A DNA stretch of 64,000 bases. Source: QHXM01 sp032160705 (GTDB lineage: Bacteria > Acidobacteriota > Blastocatellia > Pyrinomonadales > Pyrinomonadaceae). The notes under the pieces were generated by a model that saw only the letters and a list, made by a program, of their open reading frames with translations, searched no databases and had not been told where the DNA came from. Where the stretch lies: contig JAVHVE010000066.1 in the NCBI GenBank assembly GCA_032160705.1, positions 1-64,000 on the forward strand, read 5' to 3'. Shown in pieces: positions 16,301 through 23,453 of this stretch (the first letter of the stretch is position 1; each line of letters starts with the position of its first letter). The position numbers and the translations under genes are program-made.

Positions 16301-19199
16301 GCCAGAAGATGAGAGCAAGCACTGAGGCGACGAGCAATTCGGCTGGCCACATGAAGCGCAGGTACGCCTTGCGGTCATGCTTGCTTGCCGTTTCGGCCTG
16401 CGCCGCCGTCACCCATTCGAGTAGATGTTTGTGCGAAATCAGCTTGCGATAAACGGTGCGCGCGATGGCATCCATCATCAGGTACGATTGGTGCGCGAGA
16501 AAGGTCAGGGTGAGCGCGACCTGGGCGGTGTTCGTTCTGATGTCGCCCCAGACACTCCAGAAGTGGCTCGTCCAGGGAATGCCGCGCGGGTGAATCAACA
16601 GGCTCGTCGTGACGTGCGCGTAGACGGGAAACGCCAGCACGAGCAGCACGAACGTCGTCCAGATAAGAAAAGAGCCGGGAAGGATAGTCCAGGCAATGAC
16701 AAGCCATAAAAGAAGCGTCGGTGCGACGAGACTGCGCCGCAGGTTATCAAAGATTTTCCATCGCGCAACGAGTGGCAACTGATTTCGCACTTTCTGACGA
16801 TGCGCGTCCCGGACGGTCGGCATCAGCCAGCGCGCAATCTGCCAGTCGCCGCGTGTCCAGCGATGCTGGCGCTTGGCATAAGTGTCATAGTAAGCCGGGT
16901 AGTCGTCGAGGAGTTCGAGGTCTGTCACGAGCGCCGCCCGCGCGTAGAGTGATTCAAAGAGATCGTGGCTGAGGAGCGAGTTTTCGGGAACGCGGTCTGC
17001 GAGAGCCCGCTCGAAAGCGTCCACATCGTAGAGACCTTTGCCCGTGTAGCTGCCCTCGCCAAAAACATCTTGATAAACATCGGAGACGGCAGTCGTGTAA
17101 GGATCAATCCCGGTGTTGCCGGAGAAGACGCGAGCAAAGCGTGAGCCTGAAGCACTCGTCAAAGAGATGCTGACGCGCGGTTGCAGGATAGCGTAGCCTT
17201 CCGTCACACGTCCTGACGTTGCATCTAAGCGCGGGCGGTTCAAGGGGTGCGTGATTGTACCGACAAGTCGGCGCGCAGTATCACGCGGCAATTGAGTGTC
17301 CGAATCAAGCGTGATGACGTAGCGAATCCCGGCGAGAGATTTTTGATCGGCAGTCGAGACAATAAAACTCGTCTCGCGCGCTCCGCGCAGGAGGTGATTG
17401 AATTCTTGCAACTTGCCGCGCTTGCGCTCCCAGCCGAGCCATTTCCCTTCACTCTCGTTCCACTGGCGACGACGATGAAAGAGGAAGAAGCGTTTCGTCT
17501 CCTCACTCCCATAGCGCGCATTCAAATCCTCAATCCCGCGCAAAGCCACTTCGAGCAACGCTTCGTCATCCGGCATCTCCTCACTGGGCGCATCCGCGAA
17601 ATCTCCGAGCAGAGCGAAAGAGAGACTCTCATCCTGGTTGGCGAGGTAATGCACTTCCAGCTTTTCCAAAAGCCCATGTACCGTGTCCTCGCTTGTGAAA
17701 AGAGTCGGGATAACGACGAACGTGTGGGCATCTTCAGGAATTCCTTTCGAAGTATCCATTCGGGGCAGCACGCGCGGGTGGAAGATGCGCGTCACATCCC
17801 AGTTCAACACGCCCAGCGCCAGATCGCTCGCCGGAACAATGACGACGAGCGCGCACGCGATAAGCAGGAGAGGCGGCGCGCCCGCAGCGTAAGCGTAGTA
17901 GAGAAACGCGCCCGCAATCAGCGCGGTGAGAAGGGTGAGCGTTCCCAGATAAACGAGCGTCGGATGATGAAAGATTGCGCGAGTGAGTTTTTCATCAAGG
18001 CGCGGGCGGTAATCAAACTCCTTTTCCAGCTCAAGCACACCATCGTCAATCAGGTAATAGCCGACGTGCGCGTGTCGCTCATCCTGCGACTCGGTTTGCT
18101 GAGACCGGGCGGCCAACTCGACGGCGCGGCGCGCAACCTTTAGCTCGTCCGCGCGCGTGCGTTTACTGATGCGTTCTATCACGTGACGGTAGCGGTCGCG
18201 CGAGGCAAACTCCATTCGCGCATACGCGCCTGCCGGGTCTTCTCCAAGGATCGGGTCAACGAGGCTCACCTCCTCGAAGAAATCGCGCCAATCGAGTGTG
18301 GACAAAAGGCGCATGCTCGTGATGATGTTGCCGACGGTGACCTGCGCTGTGGCCTGCCGCTGATGCTCCTCGTGGACGAGTTGCTCGGTCGAGCTTCCAC
18401 GCTCCGCCAGATGTTGCTCAAGCCGTTCGATCACGGCCATGACAGCCGGGTCTTGATCGCGCAGGCGTTGAACCAGATGAACGATGAAGGCACGGCCTAA
18501 TTTATTGCGCCGCCGCCAACGCTCGTTGATGACGGCGACGAGTTCTTCCATCGGGCGCGCGGTCATGCCCAGCAATCTATCGGCGAGCGCATCCGCCTCT
18601 TCCCTCTCCTCGCGTGAGCGGACGACGCGCGTCGTCAGGCGGCGCAGGTTTTCCACCAACGCGAGGCGCAAACTGATGGCGAGAGCCCACACTTCGCCGA
18701 TGGTCAGGGCGGATTCACGTTGATAGGCGCGGATGAAGCGGCGCAGCGTCTCTGCATCGAGACGGCTGTCCGTGTGAGCGACGAGCGCGAGCGCGATAGC
18801 GTAGATGCGTGGGTAGCCTGCCAGTTCACCCTCCGTGAGTTTTGGCAGTTCGTAGTAATAGCTACGCGGCAGGTCTTCGCGGATTTCGCGGAGCTGTTCT
18901 TCGACGATGTGAAAATTGTCAACGAGCCATTCGGCGGCGGGCGAGATGGTGCGCTCGTTGCTGATGGCAAGGCCCAATGAGCGATAGGCGGCGATCAATT
19001 TACGCCCGTTCTCTTCCAGACGAGGCAGGAGTTGGCGGCCACGCTCCTGCTCGGTCGAGACTTTGTGCTCTGTGGCCAATGAAGCGGCGAACTGTTCCAG
19101 CCGCTCGATGCTGTACAACTCTCCACGAATCGGCTCTTCATCCACGTCAGCGGATGTGCGCCTGCGATTGCGGAAAAGTGATGGGAAGAGTTTAGCCAT
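10317..19199 (-). CDS. ndvB: Cyclic beta-1,2-glucan synthase (NdvB/Cgs type)
   Basis: A giant membrane enzyme of about 2,960 residues that initiates, elongates and cyclises beta-1,2-glucan from UDP-glucose. Domain order: a helical N-terminal region; hydrophobic segments from about residue 420; a GT84 glycosyltransferase with TLDSDTQLP at about 633 and the Q-x-x-R-W-type motif KRQHRWTRGDWQ at about 780; more membrane segments to about 1,030; a glycoamylase-like domain ending near AHHQGMS (about 1,580); and a C-terminal GH94 region with two related beta-sandwich halves and the catalytic segment GSGDWNDGMN (about 2,615). Length agrees with rhizobial/Brucella Cgs. The frame is open to 19247, but codons above 19199 enter the W5 repeat, so ATG 19199 is preferred. 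A periplasmic, osmoregulatory or surface glucan is expected. Confidence 0.93.
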   Translation of the reverse strand: MAKLFPSLFRNRRRTSADVDEEPIRGELYSIERLEQFAASLATEHKVSTEQERGRQLLPRLEENGRKLIAAYRSLGLAISNERTISPAAEWLVDNFHIVEEQLREIREDLPRSYYYELPKLTEGELAGYPRIYAIALALVAHTDSRLDAETLRRFIRAYQRESALTIGEVWALAISLRLALVENLRRLTTRVVRSREEREEADALADRLLGMTARPMEELVAVINERWRRRNKLGRAFIVHLVQRLRDQDPAVMAVIERLEQHLAERGSSTEQLVHEEHQRQATAQVTVGNIITSMRLLSTLDWRDFFEEVSLVDPILGEDPAGAYARMEFASRDRYRHVIERISKRTRADELKVARRAVELAARSQQTESQDERHAHVGYYLIDDGVLELEKEFDYRPRLDEKLTRAIFHHPTLVYLGTLTLLTALIAGAFLYYAYAAGAPPLLLIACALVVIVPASDLALGVLNWDVTRIFHPRVLPRMDTSKGIPEDAHTFVVIPTLFTSEDTVHGLLEKLEVHYLANQDESLSFALLGDFADAPSEEMPDDEALLEVALRGIEDLNARYGSEETKRFFLFHRRRQWNESEGKWLGWERKRGKLQEFNHLLRGARETSFIVSTADQKSLAGIRYVITLDSDTQLPRDTARRLVGTITHPLNRPRLDATSGRVTEGYAILQPRVSISLTSASGSRFARVFSGNTGIDPYTTAVSDVYQDVFGEGSYTGKGLYDVDAFERALADRVPENSLLSHDLFESLYARAALVTDLELLDDYPAYYDTYAKRQHRWTRGDWQIARWLMPTVRDAHRQKVRNQLPLVARWKIFDNLRRSLVAPTLLLWLVIAWTILPGSFLIWTTFVLLVLAFPVYAHVTTSLLIHPRGIPWTSHFWSVWGDIRTNTAQVALTLTFLAHQSYLMMDAIARTVYRKLISHKHLLEWVTAAQAETASKHDRKAYLRFMWPAELLVASVLALIFWLRPGALAVAAPFLIAWALSPLIAHWISRHVVVEEQVLTARDARESRRVARRIWRFFETFAGQEDNWLPPDNFQEDPQPVIAHRTSPTNIGLQLLSTIAAYDFGYTGNLEVAERLGLTFTTLKKLQKFRGHFFNWYDTRTLEPLVPQYVSTVDSGNLAGHLIAVKQGCLDVGERPLFDARLIKGLSDTIDLLREEVRKLDPVQQRTQVVTIKELRKEVETCASLVATTDLPQTLTAWGALFEQLAQHAAVIEDIVGALSQEHGSGNFEELHYWVISLLHQTRAVRRDLNTLTPWAGKLTTHFAHVIKNCSPEVAARWQELAVAFDRVPALAEMPEECAGSLERLEALRSEIEACALAEMPEREAALNALSLLTVTVEEASAAAKNQLARLRALVGQCDQIVDEMDFRFLLDEERKVFVIGYNVTDGRRDNSFYDLLASESRLTSFIAIAKGDVPQEHWFRLGRQLTPVGRSRALVSWTATMFEYLMPLLVMRDYQDTLLGETYRAAVARQIEYGAERHVPWGISESAYNARDLHLNYQYGPFGVPGLGLKRGLSQELVVAPYATMLAGMIDPLAAKENLDRLAREGALSRYGFYEAIDYTPERVPQNQKRVIIQAFMAHHQGMSMVAIDNVLNGQIMQERFHADPLVQATELLLQERIPTHVAITRPRAEEVLMSRVVRGTVAPVMRRFGTADLPTPRVQLLSNGTYSVMVTTAGAGYSVCGALAVTRWREDVTRDHWGSFCYLRDVRTGAVWSAGFQPTNRAPASYEVSFAEDKAEFWRRDAGILTHTEMIVSPEDNAEVRRVSVTNQSSRVREIELTSYMEVVLAPPAADAAHPAFSNLFVETEFIASENALLARRRTRSEKDEVVWGIHTVVTEGEAIGAVQYETDRSRFLGRGHEPSAPVAVMEDRPLSNTVGTVLDPAFCLRQRVRLKPNETARVSFATAVAHSHEEALRLADKYHDTSTFEREARLAWTQSKVEMLHLNMDPEEAHLFQRLAGRLLYSDPSLRPGTHVLSLNTKAQSALWPYGISGDLPIVLIRIGQAEELDMVRQILRGHEYLRLKGLSFDLVILNDRPLSYTQELNDDLQTLIRKTGSQALLDKPGGVYLRRTDIMPEADRILLHTVARVVIVTDRGSLDEQLVRRPVENELPPSFVPRKPSRTYPEPVVETPKLKFFNGLGGFNPEGREYVTILGEGQWTPAPWLNVISNGQDFGFQVTETGAGFTWSINSRENRLTPWSNDAVSDPPGEVLYLRDEDTGTVWTPTPLPIREAGPHVIRHGQGYTVFERTSHGLAQELLQFVPLDAPVKVSLLRLRNQTERKRRLSVTSYNELVLGVGRSASAPFIITEVDEQTGTITARNPYNNEFATRVAFVEMSERSRSVTCDRKEFIGRNGSLDNPAALSRARLSGRSGAGLDPCAAMQAYIELAPGESRQIVVLLGEADNADEARSLASRFNQVSEVNQAFERVINHWDNLLSTVEVHTPDAAMDTLLNRWLLYQTLACRIWSRSAFYQSGGAYGFRDQLQDVMALVYSRPTIAREQIVRAASRQFKEGDVQHWWHPPTGRGVRTRFSDDLLWLPYVTNFYIEVTGDSSVLDEVVPFIEAPLLAPDESEAYIQPTVSTEKASVYEHCARALDRSLLTGAHGLPLMGSGDWNDGMNRVGHLGKGESIWVGWFLHTTLGGFSPFCEARNETKRAAAYRLHMTNLKKALEEDGWDGDWYRRAYFDDGTPLGSAENEECRIDSIVQSWGVISGVADRTRAHRAMSAVEEYLIRRGDGLVILFTPPFDRSAIDPGYIKGYVPGVRENGGQYTHAALWTLIAYAKLGDGDRAGELFALLNPISHASTRAGLHKYKAEPYVAAGDVYAVPPHTGRGGWTWYTGSSSWMYRAGLESILGFELHGERLRIEPCIPRSWRGYEINYRRKETRYAIKVENPYGVSRGVAEVWLDDVQQATLEIPLADDGKTHNVRVVLGEREPTPEEEARSTQAQTLSGQAR

Positions 19200-19243
19200 G
19201 CTCGCCTGAGTTCTTGATAGATGCGTTAAGGGAACGTTGCGCT

Positions 19244-19345
19244 CCACCGCAGAGACGCAGAGGACGCGGAGGAAGCGCAGAGGCTTGAATGCTCTTCATC
19301 TCTCTGCGCCCCCTCTGTGTTCTCTCCAGTCTCTGCGGTGAACTG
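19244..19345. repeat. W5 word-arm hairpin, CGCAGAGG family
   Basis: Left arm of CACCGCAGAGACGCAGAGG-type words. The perfect outer 12 bp at 19245-19256 pairs with GTCTCTGCGGTG at 19329-19340; the inner arms are imperfect. It fills the gap between the glucan synthase start and the stop of the propeller-protein gene. Confidence 0.8.
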
Positions 19346-19396
19346 CCTCTTGCCAAACGCTCAATCGGGGTAACAGAATCATATCAGACGACTCTT

Positions 19397-21274
19397 TTAT
19401 CCGCCGCCTATCCTGTAAGCCAGCAGGCGGTCTCCATTTGAAACGAAGAGCAGCCGTGTCGTCTCGTCCGTGATGAAACGCTCGTCCGGGTCGCTCAGGC
19501 GAAGGCGAACATCTGTCTGCCCCGTGTGAATGTTGACGCCCGCCAGCCCGTTACCCAGTCCCTTCAAATCCGTGTAGAAATACATACGCATCCCGCGCAG
19601 CTCGGCCAGCCGCTCACGACGCCAGAAAAAGCGCGCCAGCTTATCCAACTGGCTGGCAGGGTCAACGCGGTCGAGCAGCCGCTCACCTACGTCTTCGGAG
19701 TTGACGGAAGGACGCGGAATTGAGACGCGAGGCCGCTGCATGGTGGCGTTTGACAGCCCGCGCAGACGAGAGGCGACGCCGTAGGAAGTGAACCGTTGCG
19801 ACACATAATCACGCGCCCTGTCCGTCGCCATGCTCGTCAGATTCGGCATAGAGACGCGCGAGGCCAGACCAGACCAGCGCAAGGAAGTTGCCGCCGTGCG
19901 CGCCAGTTGCACGCCGCGAAAAGCCGTCGTCACTGTGCCGCCATAGCGGAAGTAGAGCGAGGCGGCGCGTGCGGCGACCGCTGCGACGGTTCTGAAGATT
20001 CCACGCCCCGGCGGAGTGTAGCGAGCGCGCCAGATGCTCTCTCCACTCGTCGTGTCGAAGGCCGCGATTTCGTTGCGCCCGCCGACGACCGCCTCTCTCC
20101 GTTCATTAATCAGGACGAAGGCGGCCTCTTCAATCTTGTGCGAAGTTTTAGCGCGGCGCTTGCCCGTCGCCGCGTCAATCATGATGAGATCGTCGCGATC
20201 CGCGATGACGACTGTGGATGAATCGGGCAGCGCCAGATTGGTGATGCCTTTATCCGCGCCCTTGTAGCGCCAGATAATTTTGCCCGTCCGCGCATCAATC
20301 GCACTCACACCGTAAGCGCCGCGCCCAACGGTTTCTCCATCGCGCAGGCGCGTGAACTGCCCGCCGGTTCTAACAAACAGCACGCCGTCTGCGGTGAGCA
20401 GCATTTCAGGCGTTAACCCTAAATCCTTCGCTTCCCAGATTTCCTCTCCGCTCTCGCGCGAGACGGCGCGCACGTGGCCACGCCCTGAAGTATAGATAAC
20501 GCGCTCGTCGAAAATCGGATCGGCTTCCGTCAGCGCCAGTCCTTCTTCGTTAGTGCGGAAACGCTCGCGCTGCCGTTCCTTTCCCGTGCGCGCGTCGAGC
20601 GAAGCCACGCCTTCATAAAAAAGATAAAGACGCCCATCGAGGAAGAGAGGCGGGTGATAATTATCGAGCGTATATTCGGTCTCTTTTTCTTTGTCTTCGC
20701 TCCAGCCAACAGGCATCATCTCGATTTCGCTCTCGACCTTGTAGTCCCACAACTCATTGCCCGTCGAAAGATCAAACACATGCACGACCGCACGACGCTT
20801 GAAGCCGTCGCGAGGGCGCGACTTCGTGTCCTTCACGAAGACTGCGGCGAGCAGGCGATTGTCCGTATCAACAGCCATCTGCATCACGCCGCCTTTGACC
20901 TTATCGCTTCGCCACAACTGATCGCCCGTAAACAGATCGGTCGCTTCCACGCGTGTGCGGTCTCCATTTTCAAAGCTCAGCAGCACGATGTCCGTGCCCG
21001 GCACGGGCGCAACATCCGTCTCGTCAAGACGCACATTTTTACGTCGCCACAAAACTTCTCCCGTCTCGCCGCTCACCGCGTAGAGAGATTTTTCCGTTCC
21101 GACGACCAGCACGCCCAACTCCGTCATCTGGTAAAAACGGACGGAGCTGTCGAGCTTCGCAGACCAGTCAGCCTCAGCCCCGCTCGCACTTGCTGCGAAG
21201 CAAGCAGCCACGAGACAGAGTAGGAGAGTACGGCGACACAGCTTTTGTGCCTGAGAGAAAAACCCGAATGACAT
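19397..21274 (-). CDS. Exported PQQ-type beta-propeller protein
   Basis: A 625-residue protein with a signal peptide (hydrophobic TLLLCLVAACFAASASG, cleavage near Ala-Glu-Ala). At least six propeller-blade motifs of the PQQ/outer-membrane assembly type follow: ETGEVLW, STGNELW, RTGKERQ, ESGEEIW, RTGKIIW, ATGKRR and TSGESIW, spread over about residues 45-430. A longer C-terminal part (about 450-600) has no repeats I recognise. The frame is open upstream to 21355, but ATG 21274 has a GAGAGGTG site and begins a normal signal sequence. A non-enzymatic periplasmic scaffold, or a distant PQQ dehydrogenase relative, is possible; I see no cytochrome motif. Confidence 0.82.
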   Translation of the reverse strand: MSFGFFSQAQKLCRRTLLLCLVAACFAASASGAEADWSAKLDSSVRFYQMTELGVLVVGTEKSLYAVSGETGEVLWRRKNVRLDETDVAPVPGTDIVLLSFENGDRTRVEATDLFTGDQLWRSDKVKGGVMQMAVDTDNRLLAAVFVKDTKSRPRDGFKRRAVVHVFDLSTGNELWDYKVESEIEMMPVGWSEDKEKETEYTLDNYHPPLFLDGRLYLFYEGVASLDARTGKERQRERFRTNEEGLALTEADPIFDERVIYTSGRGHVRAVSRESGEEIWEAKDLGLTPEMLLTADGVLFVRTGGQFTRLRDGETVGRGAYGVSAIDARTGKIIWRYKGADKGITNLALPDSSTVVIADRDDLIMIDAATGKRRAKTSHKIEEAAFVLINERREAVVGGRNEIAAFDTTSGESIWRARYTPPGRGIFRTVAAVAARAASLYFRYGGTVTTAFRGVQLARTAATSLRWSGLASRVSMPNLTSMATDRARDYVSQRFTSYGVASRLRGLSNATMQRPRVSIPRPSVNSEDVGERLLDRVDPASQLDKLARFFWRRERLAELRGMRMYFYTDLKGLGNGLAGVNIHTGQTDVRLRLSDPDERFITDETTRLLFVSNGDRLLAYRIGGG

Positions 21275-21279
21275 ATAAT
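21274..21279 (+). promoter_or_regulatory. Possible -10 box for the 50-residue acidic protein
   Basis: TATAAT on the plus strand, 65 bp before the ATG at 21344 and overlapping the first base of the divergent propeller gene. I could not find a convincing -35 at standard spacing, so this is tentative. Confidence 0.25.
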
Positions 21280-21343
21280 CCACACCTCTCGAAATCGAAA
21301 TGCCAGCCAAGCCGAGGGTCGCTACGGTCAGGGGAGAACTGAG

Positions 21344-21496
21344 ATGAGCAAGCAAAAAGATGATACACCGGAACAGAACGAGCCGTCAGGTGAGGAGCAG
21401 GAGCCTAAGCCCGGCAGCTATTATTACGACGACTCGACCGGCTATGAGATTTATGATCCTGAAAAGGAGACGGAAGAGGAAGAAGAGGATTTGTAG
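21344..21496 (+). CDS. Small acidic hypothetical protein (50 aa)
   Basis: An ATG with GGGGAG about 7 bp upstream opens a 50-codon frame ending TAG at 21496. The protein is strongly acidic. A charged N-terminus leads to a central aromatic block (GSYYYDDSTGYEIYDPEKE) and a run of Glu/Asp at the end. There is no membrane segment and no cysteine. The Tyr-rich block looks like a folded or binding motif, not random translation. It is divergent from the propeller gene, with 69 bp between starts, and is followed by half a W-type arm and then element A2. The function is unknown. Confidence 0.65.
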   Translation: MSKQKDDTPEQNEPSGEEQEPKPGSYYYDDSTGYEIYDPEKETEEEEEDL

Positions 21497-21507
21497 AGGG
21501 AAATGAG

Positions 21508-21533
21508 ATTGCGGAATGCGGATTAAAAAGCGG
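21508..21533. repeat. Solo half-arm of the GCGGATT W family
   Basis: The words ATTGCGGAATGCGGATTAAA match the left arms of the elements at 764 and 23230, but no complementary right arm follows before or after element A2. It may be a W hairpin truncated when A2 arrived. Confidence 0.6.
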
Positions 21534-21545
21534 TTAAGCGAGAAG

Positions 21546-21770
21546 CATGCGTCAATCAGCCGCGTGAGCGGCGGCATGAATTTAGCCCGGCCTTTCAAGG
21601 CCGGGTCAGTTGAGCGAGAGATTAACCGGCGTCGCGTCAGCGACGGTTGAATCAACCTCTTCGATGAGTTCAACCGTCGCTGACGCGACGCTACCAATCA
21701 ACTGACCTTGCCCCGGCCTTGAAAGGCTGGGCTAAATTCAAGCGCCGCGAGCGCGGCGGATTGATGCAGA
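21546..21770. repeat. A2 nested covarying palindrome element
   Basis: P1 GCCGCGTGAGCGGC (21559-21572), ATGAATTTAG, P2 CCCGGCCTTTCAAGGCCGGG (21586-21605), GTCAGTTGA, P3 CGTCGCGTCAGCGACG (21630-21645), centre, P3' (21675-21690), TCAACTGACC, P2' (21711-21731), CTAAATTCA, P1' GCCGCGAGCGCGGC (21744-21757). The arms extend outward through CATGCGTCAATC-type sequence. It lies between the 50-residue gene and the M24 peptidase gene. Confidence 0.92.
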
Positions 21771-21798
21771 AGCTTCAAACATTTTATGATTTGAGACA

Positions 21799-23208
21799 AT
21801 GATTATGAAAAAGCTAAATTCCACCTTGCTCGCGCTTCTGCTCTTGAGCGCGCTCATGCCTTTCACTTCTTCAGCCGCCGCTGACTCGGATTTTTACGAC
21901 GAGCCGGGTGTGCGCCTGCTCAATCAACCTGTCGCTGAGTATCGTGCGCGGCGCACCAAACTGCTGTCCGAGATTAAAGACGGCATCGTCCTCATTATCG
22001 GCAATGCCGAGGAGGATATGGGCATCGAGATGCGCTACCGGCAGAACAACTGGTTCGCTTACCTGACGGGGGTGCGCACGCCCGATGCTTCAGTGATGCT
22101 CGTGCCTCCGGGGTTGCCCTCTTTGAACGGCGCGCGTGAAATCGTCTTCATTCCACCGCGCGATCTGCGGATGGAACGCTGGACGGGCGTGCAACTTGGC
22201 CCGGGGCCGGAGACGGCCAAAGTTTTTGGAGCCGAGCAAGTGCTGGCCAACAGCGAACTCTGGACGAAGCTGAAAGAGGCTGCCTCGCTTCCGGCTTTTA
22301 AGAACGCGCAGGGGCAGAGCACGATGAAGCTCTACACCATCGCGCCCCGTGAGGCGAGCAACGGTCGGGTGCGGGAATTTGAATTTGTTCAGCAGGCGCG
22401 GGCGGAGTTGCCGGGAGTCGAGGTTGTTTCGGCGGCGAACATCATCGGCGACATGCGCCGAGTGAAATCAGCTTCCGAAATCTCGCTCCTGCAAAAAGCG
22501 ATTGACATCACGGGCGAAGCGCAGCGCGACATCACGCTCAATCTCAAGCCCGGAATGTATGAGTACGAAGTGCAGGCTCTATTGGAAGCCGCCTTCACGC
22601 GCAACGGTTCGGAACGTCCCGGCTTTCCTTCAATCGTCGGCAGCGGTCTTTACTCGACCATCCTTCACTACAGCGATAATCACAAAAAGATTGACGCGGG
22701 CGACTTGGTGGTCTGCGACATCGGCGCGGAGTATTCACTGTATACGGCGGACATCACGCGCACCTACCCGGCTTCGGGGAAGTTCACACCGCGCCAGCGA
22801 GAGATTTACCAACTTGTGCTCGACACGCAGGCGGCAGTAGCCGCGCACTGGAAACCCGGCATGACGAATCTAGACCTGCACGTCTTCGCCGTTGATTATT
22901 TACGCAAGAGTCCTCTGCGCGCGAAAGATGTGGACGGGAAAGAGTACGGGATGGATCATTTCTTCATTCACGGCCTCGGCCACGCTCTCGGCATGGACGT
23001 GCACGACGTGGCGGACGGTGTCCACAATATGCAACCGGGCGAAGTCTTCACCATTGAGCCGGGCATCTACATCCAGCCCGAAAAACTCGGCGTGAGAATC
23101 GAAGACGATTATCTCGTCATGCCGGACAACACCGTGCGTAAACTCTCCGAAAAGATTCCCTCAGCGCCCGACGAGATCGAGCGCGTCATGGCAGCTAAGA
23201 AACGTTAA
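21799..23208 (+). CDS. pepP: Exported Xaa-Pro aminopeptidase (M24B)
   Basis: A 469-residue M24 metallopeptidase with a signal peptide (KLNSTLLALLLLSALMPF), so it acts outside the cytoplasm. An N-terminal AMP_N-type domain (about 30-190) precedes the pita-bread domain, with the five metal ligands in order: DIGAEYSLYTADITRTYP (two Asp), HGLGHALGMDVHD (His), FTIEPGIYI (Glu) and VRIEDDYLV (Glu). It removes N-terminal residues before proline. Two ATGs (21799 and 21805) are possible; neither has a strong Shine-Dalgarno. Acidobacteria often carry such exported M24 enzymes, probably for peptide scavenging. Confidence 0.9.
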   Translation: MIMKKLNSTLLALLLLSALMPFTSSAAADSDFYDEPGVRLLNQPVAEYRARRTKLLSEIKDGIVLIIGNAEEDMGIEMRYRQNNWFAYLTGVRTPDASVMLVPPGLPSLNGAREIVFIPPRDLRMERWTGVQLGPGPETAKVFGAEQVLANSELWTKLKEAASLPAFKNAQGQSTMKLYTIAPREASNGRVREFEFVQQARAELPGVEVVSAANIIGDMRRVKSASEISLLQKAIDITGEAQRDITLNLKPGMYEYEVQALLEAAFTRNGSERPGFPSIVGSGLYSTILHYSDNHKKIDAGDLVVCDIGAEYSLYTADITRTYPASGKFTPRQREIYQLVLDTQAAVAAHWKPGMTNLDLHVFAVDYLRKSPLRAKDVDGKEYGMDHFFIHGLGHALGMDVHDVADGVHNMQPGEVFTIEPGIYIQPEKLGVRIEDDYLVMPDNTVRKLSEKIPSAPDEIERVMAAKKR

Positions 23209-23229
23209 AAGAAATGTCGTGGCCGGTTT

Positions 23230-23291
23230 GATTGCGGAATGCGGATTTAAGAAGAAAGCGTGCGTGCTTTTCAAATCCGTATTCCGCAATC
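23230..23291. repeat. W6 word-arm hairpin, GCGGATT family
   Basis: Left arm 23230-23248 (GATTGCGGAATGCGGATTT) pairs with 23273-23291 at 18 of 19 positions, around a 24-nt loop. It lies just after the M24 peptidase stop (23208). The rest of the gap to the receptor gene shows one more short inverted pair (TTGCCG 23348, CGGCAA 23369) and no gene. Confidence 0.88.
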
Positions 23292-23453
23292 GGCTGTCCT
23301 TGCTTTCATTTCTCTTCTGCACTAATATCTCGGCGTTCCGAGCGGCCTTGCCGTGAAGTTTTTCTTACCGGCAAATTCTTAAGTATTAACTCAGTCTCCA
23401 GTCGTTTGCGCGCACGCCCACATCTACAACTTTCTTAGCCCATGAGGAAAATT

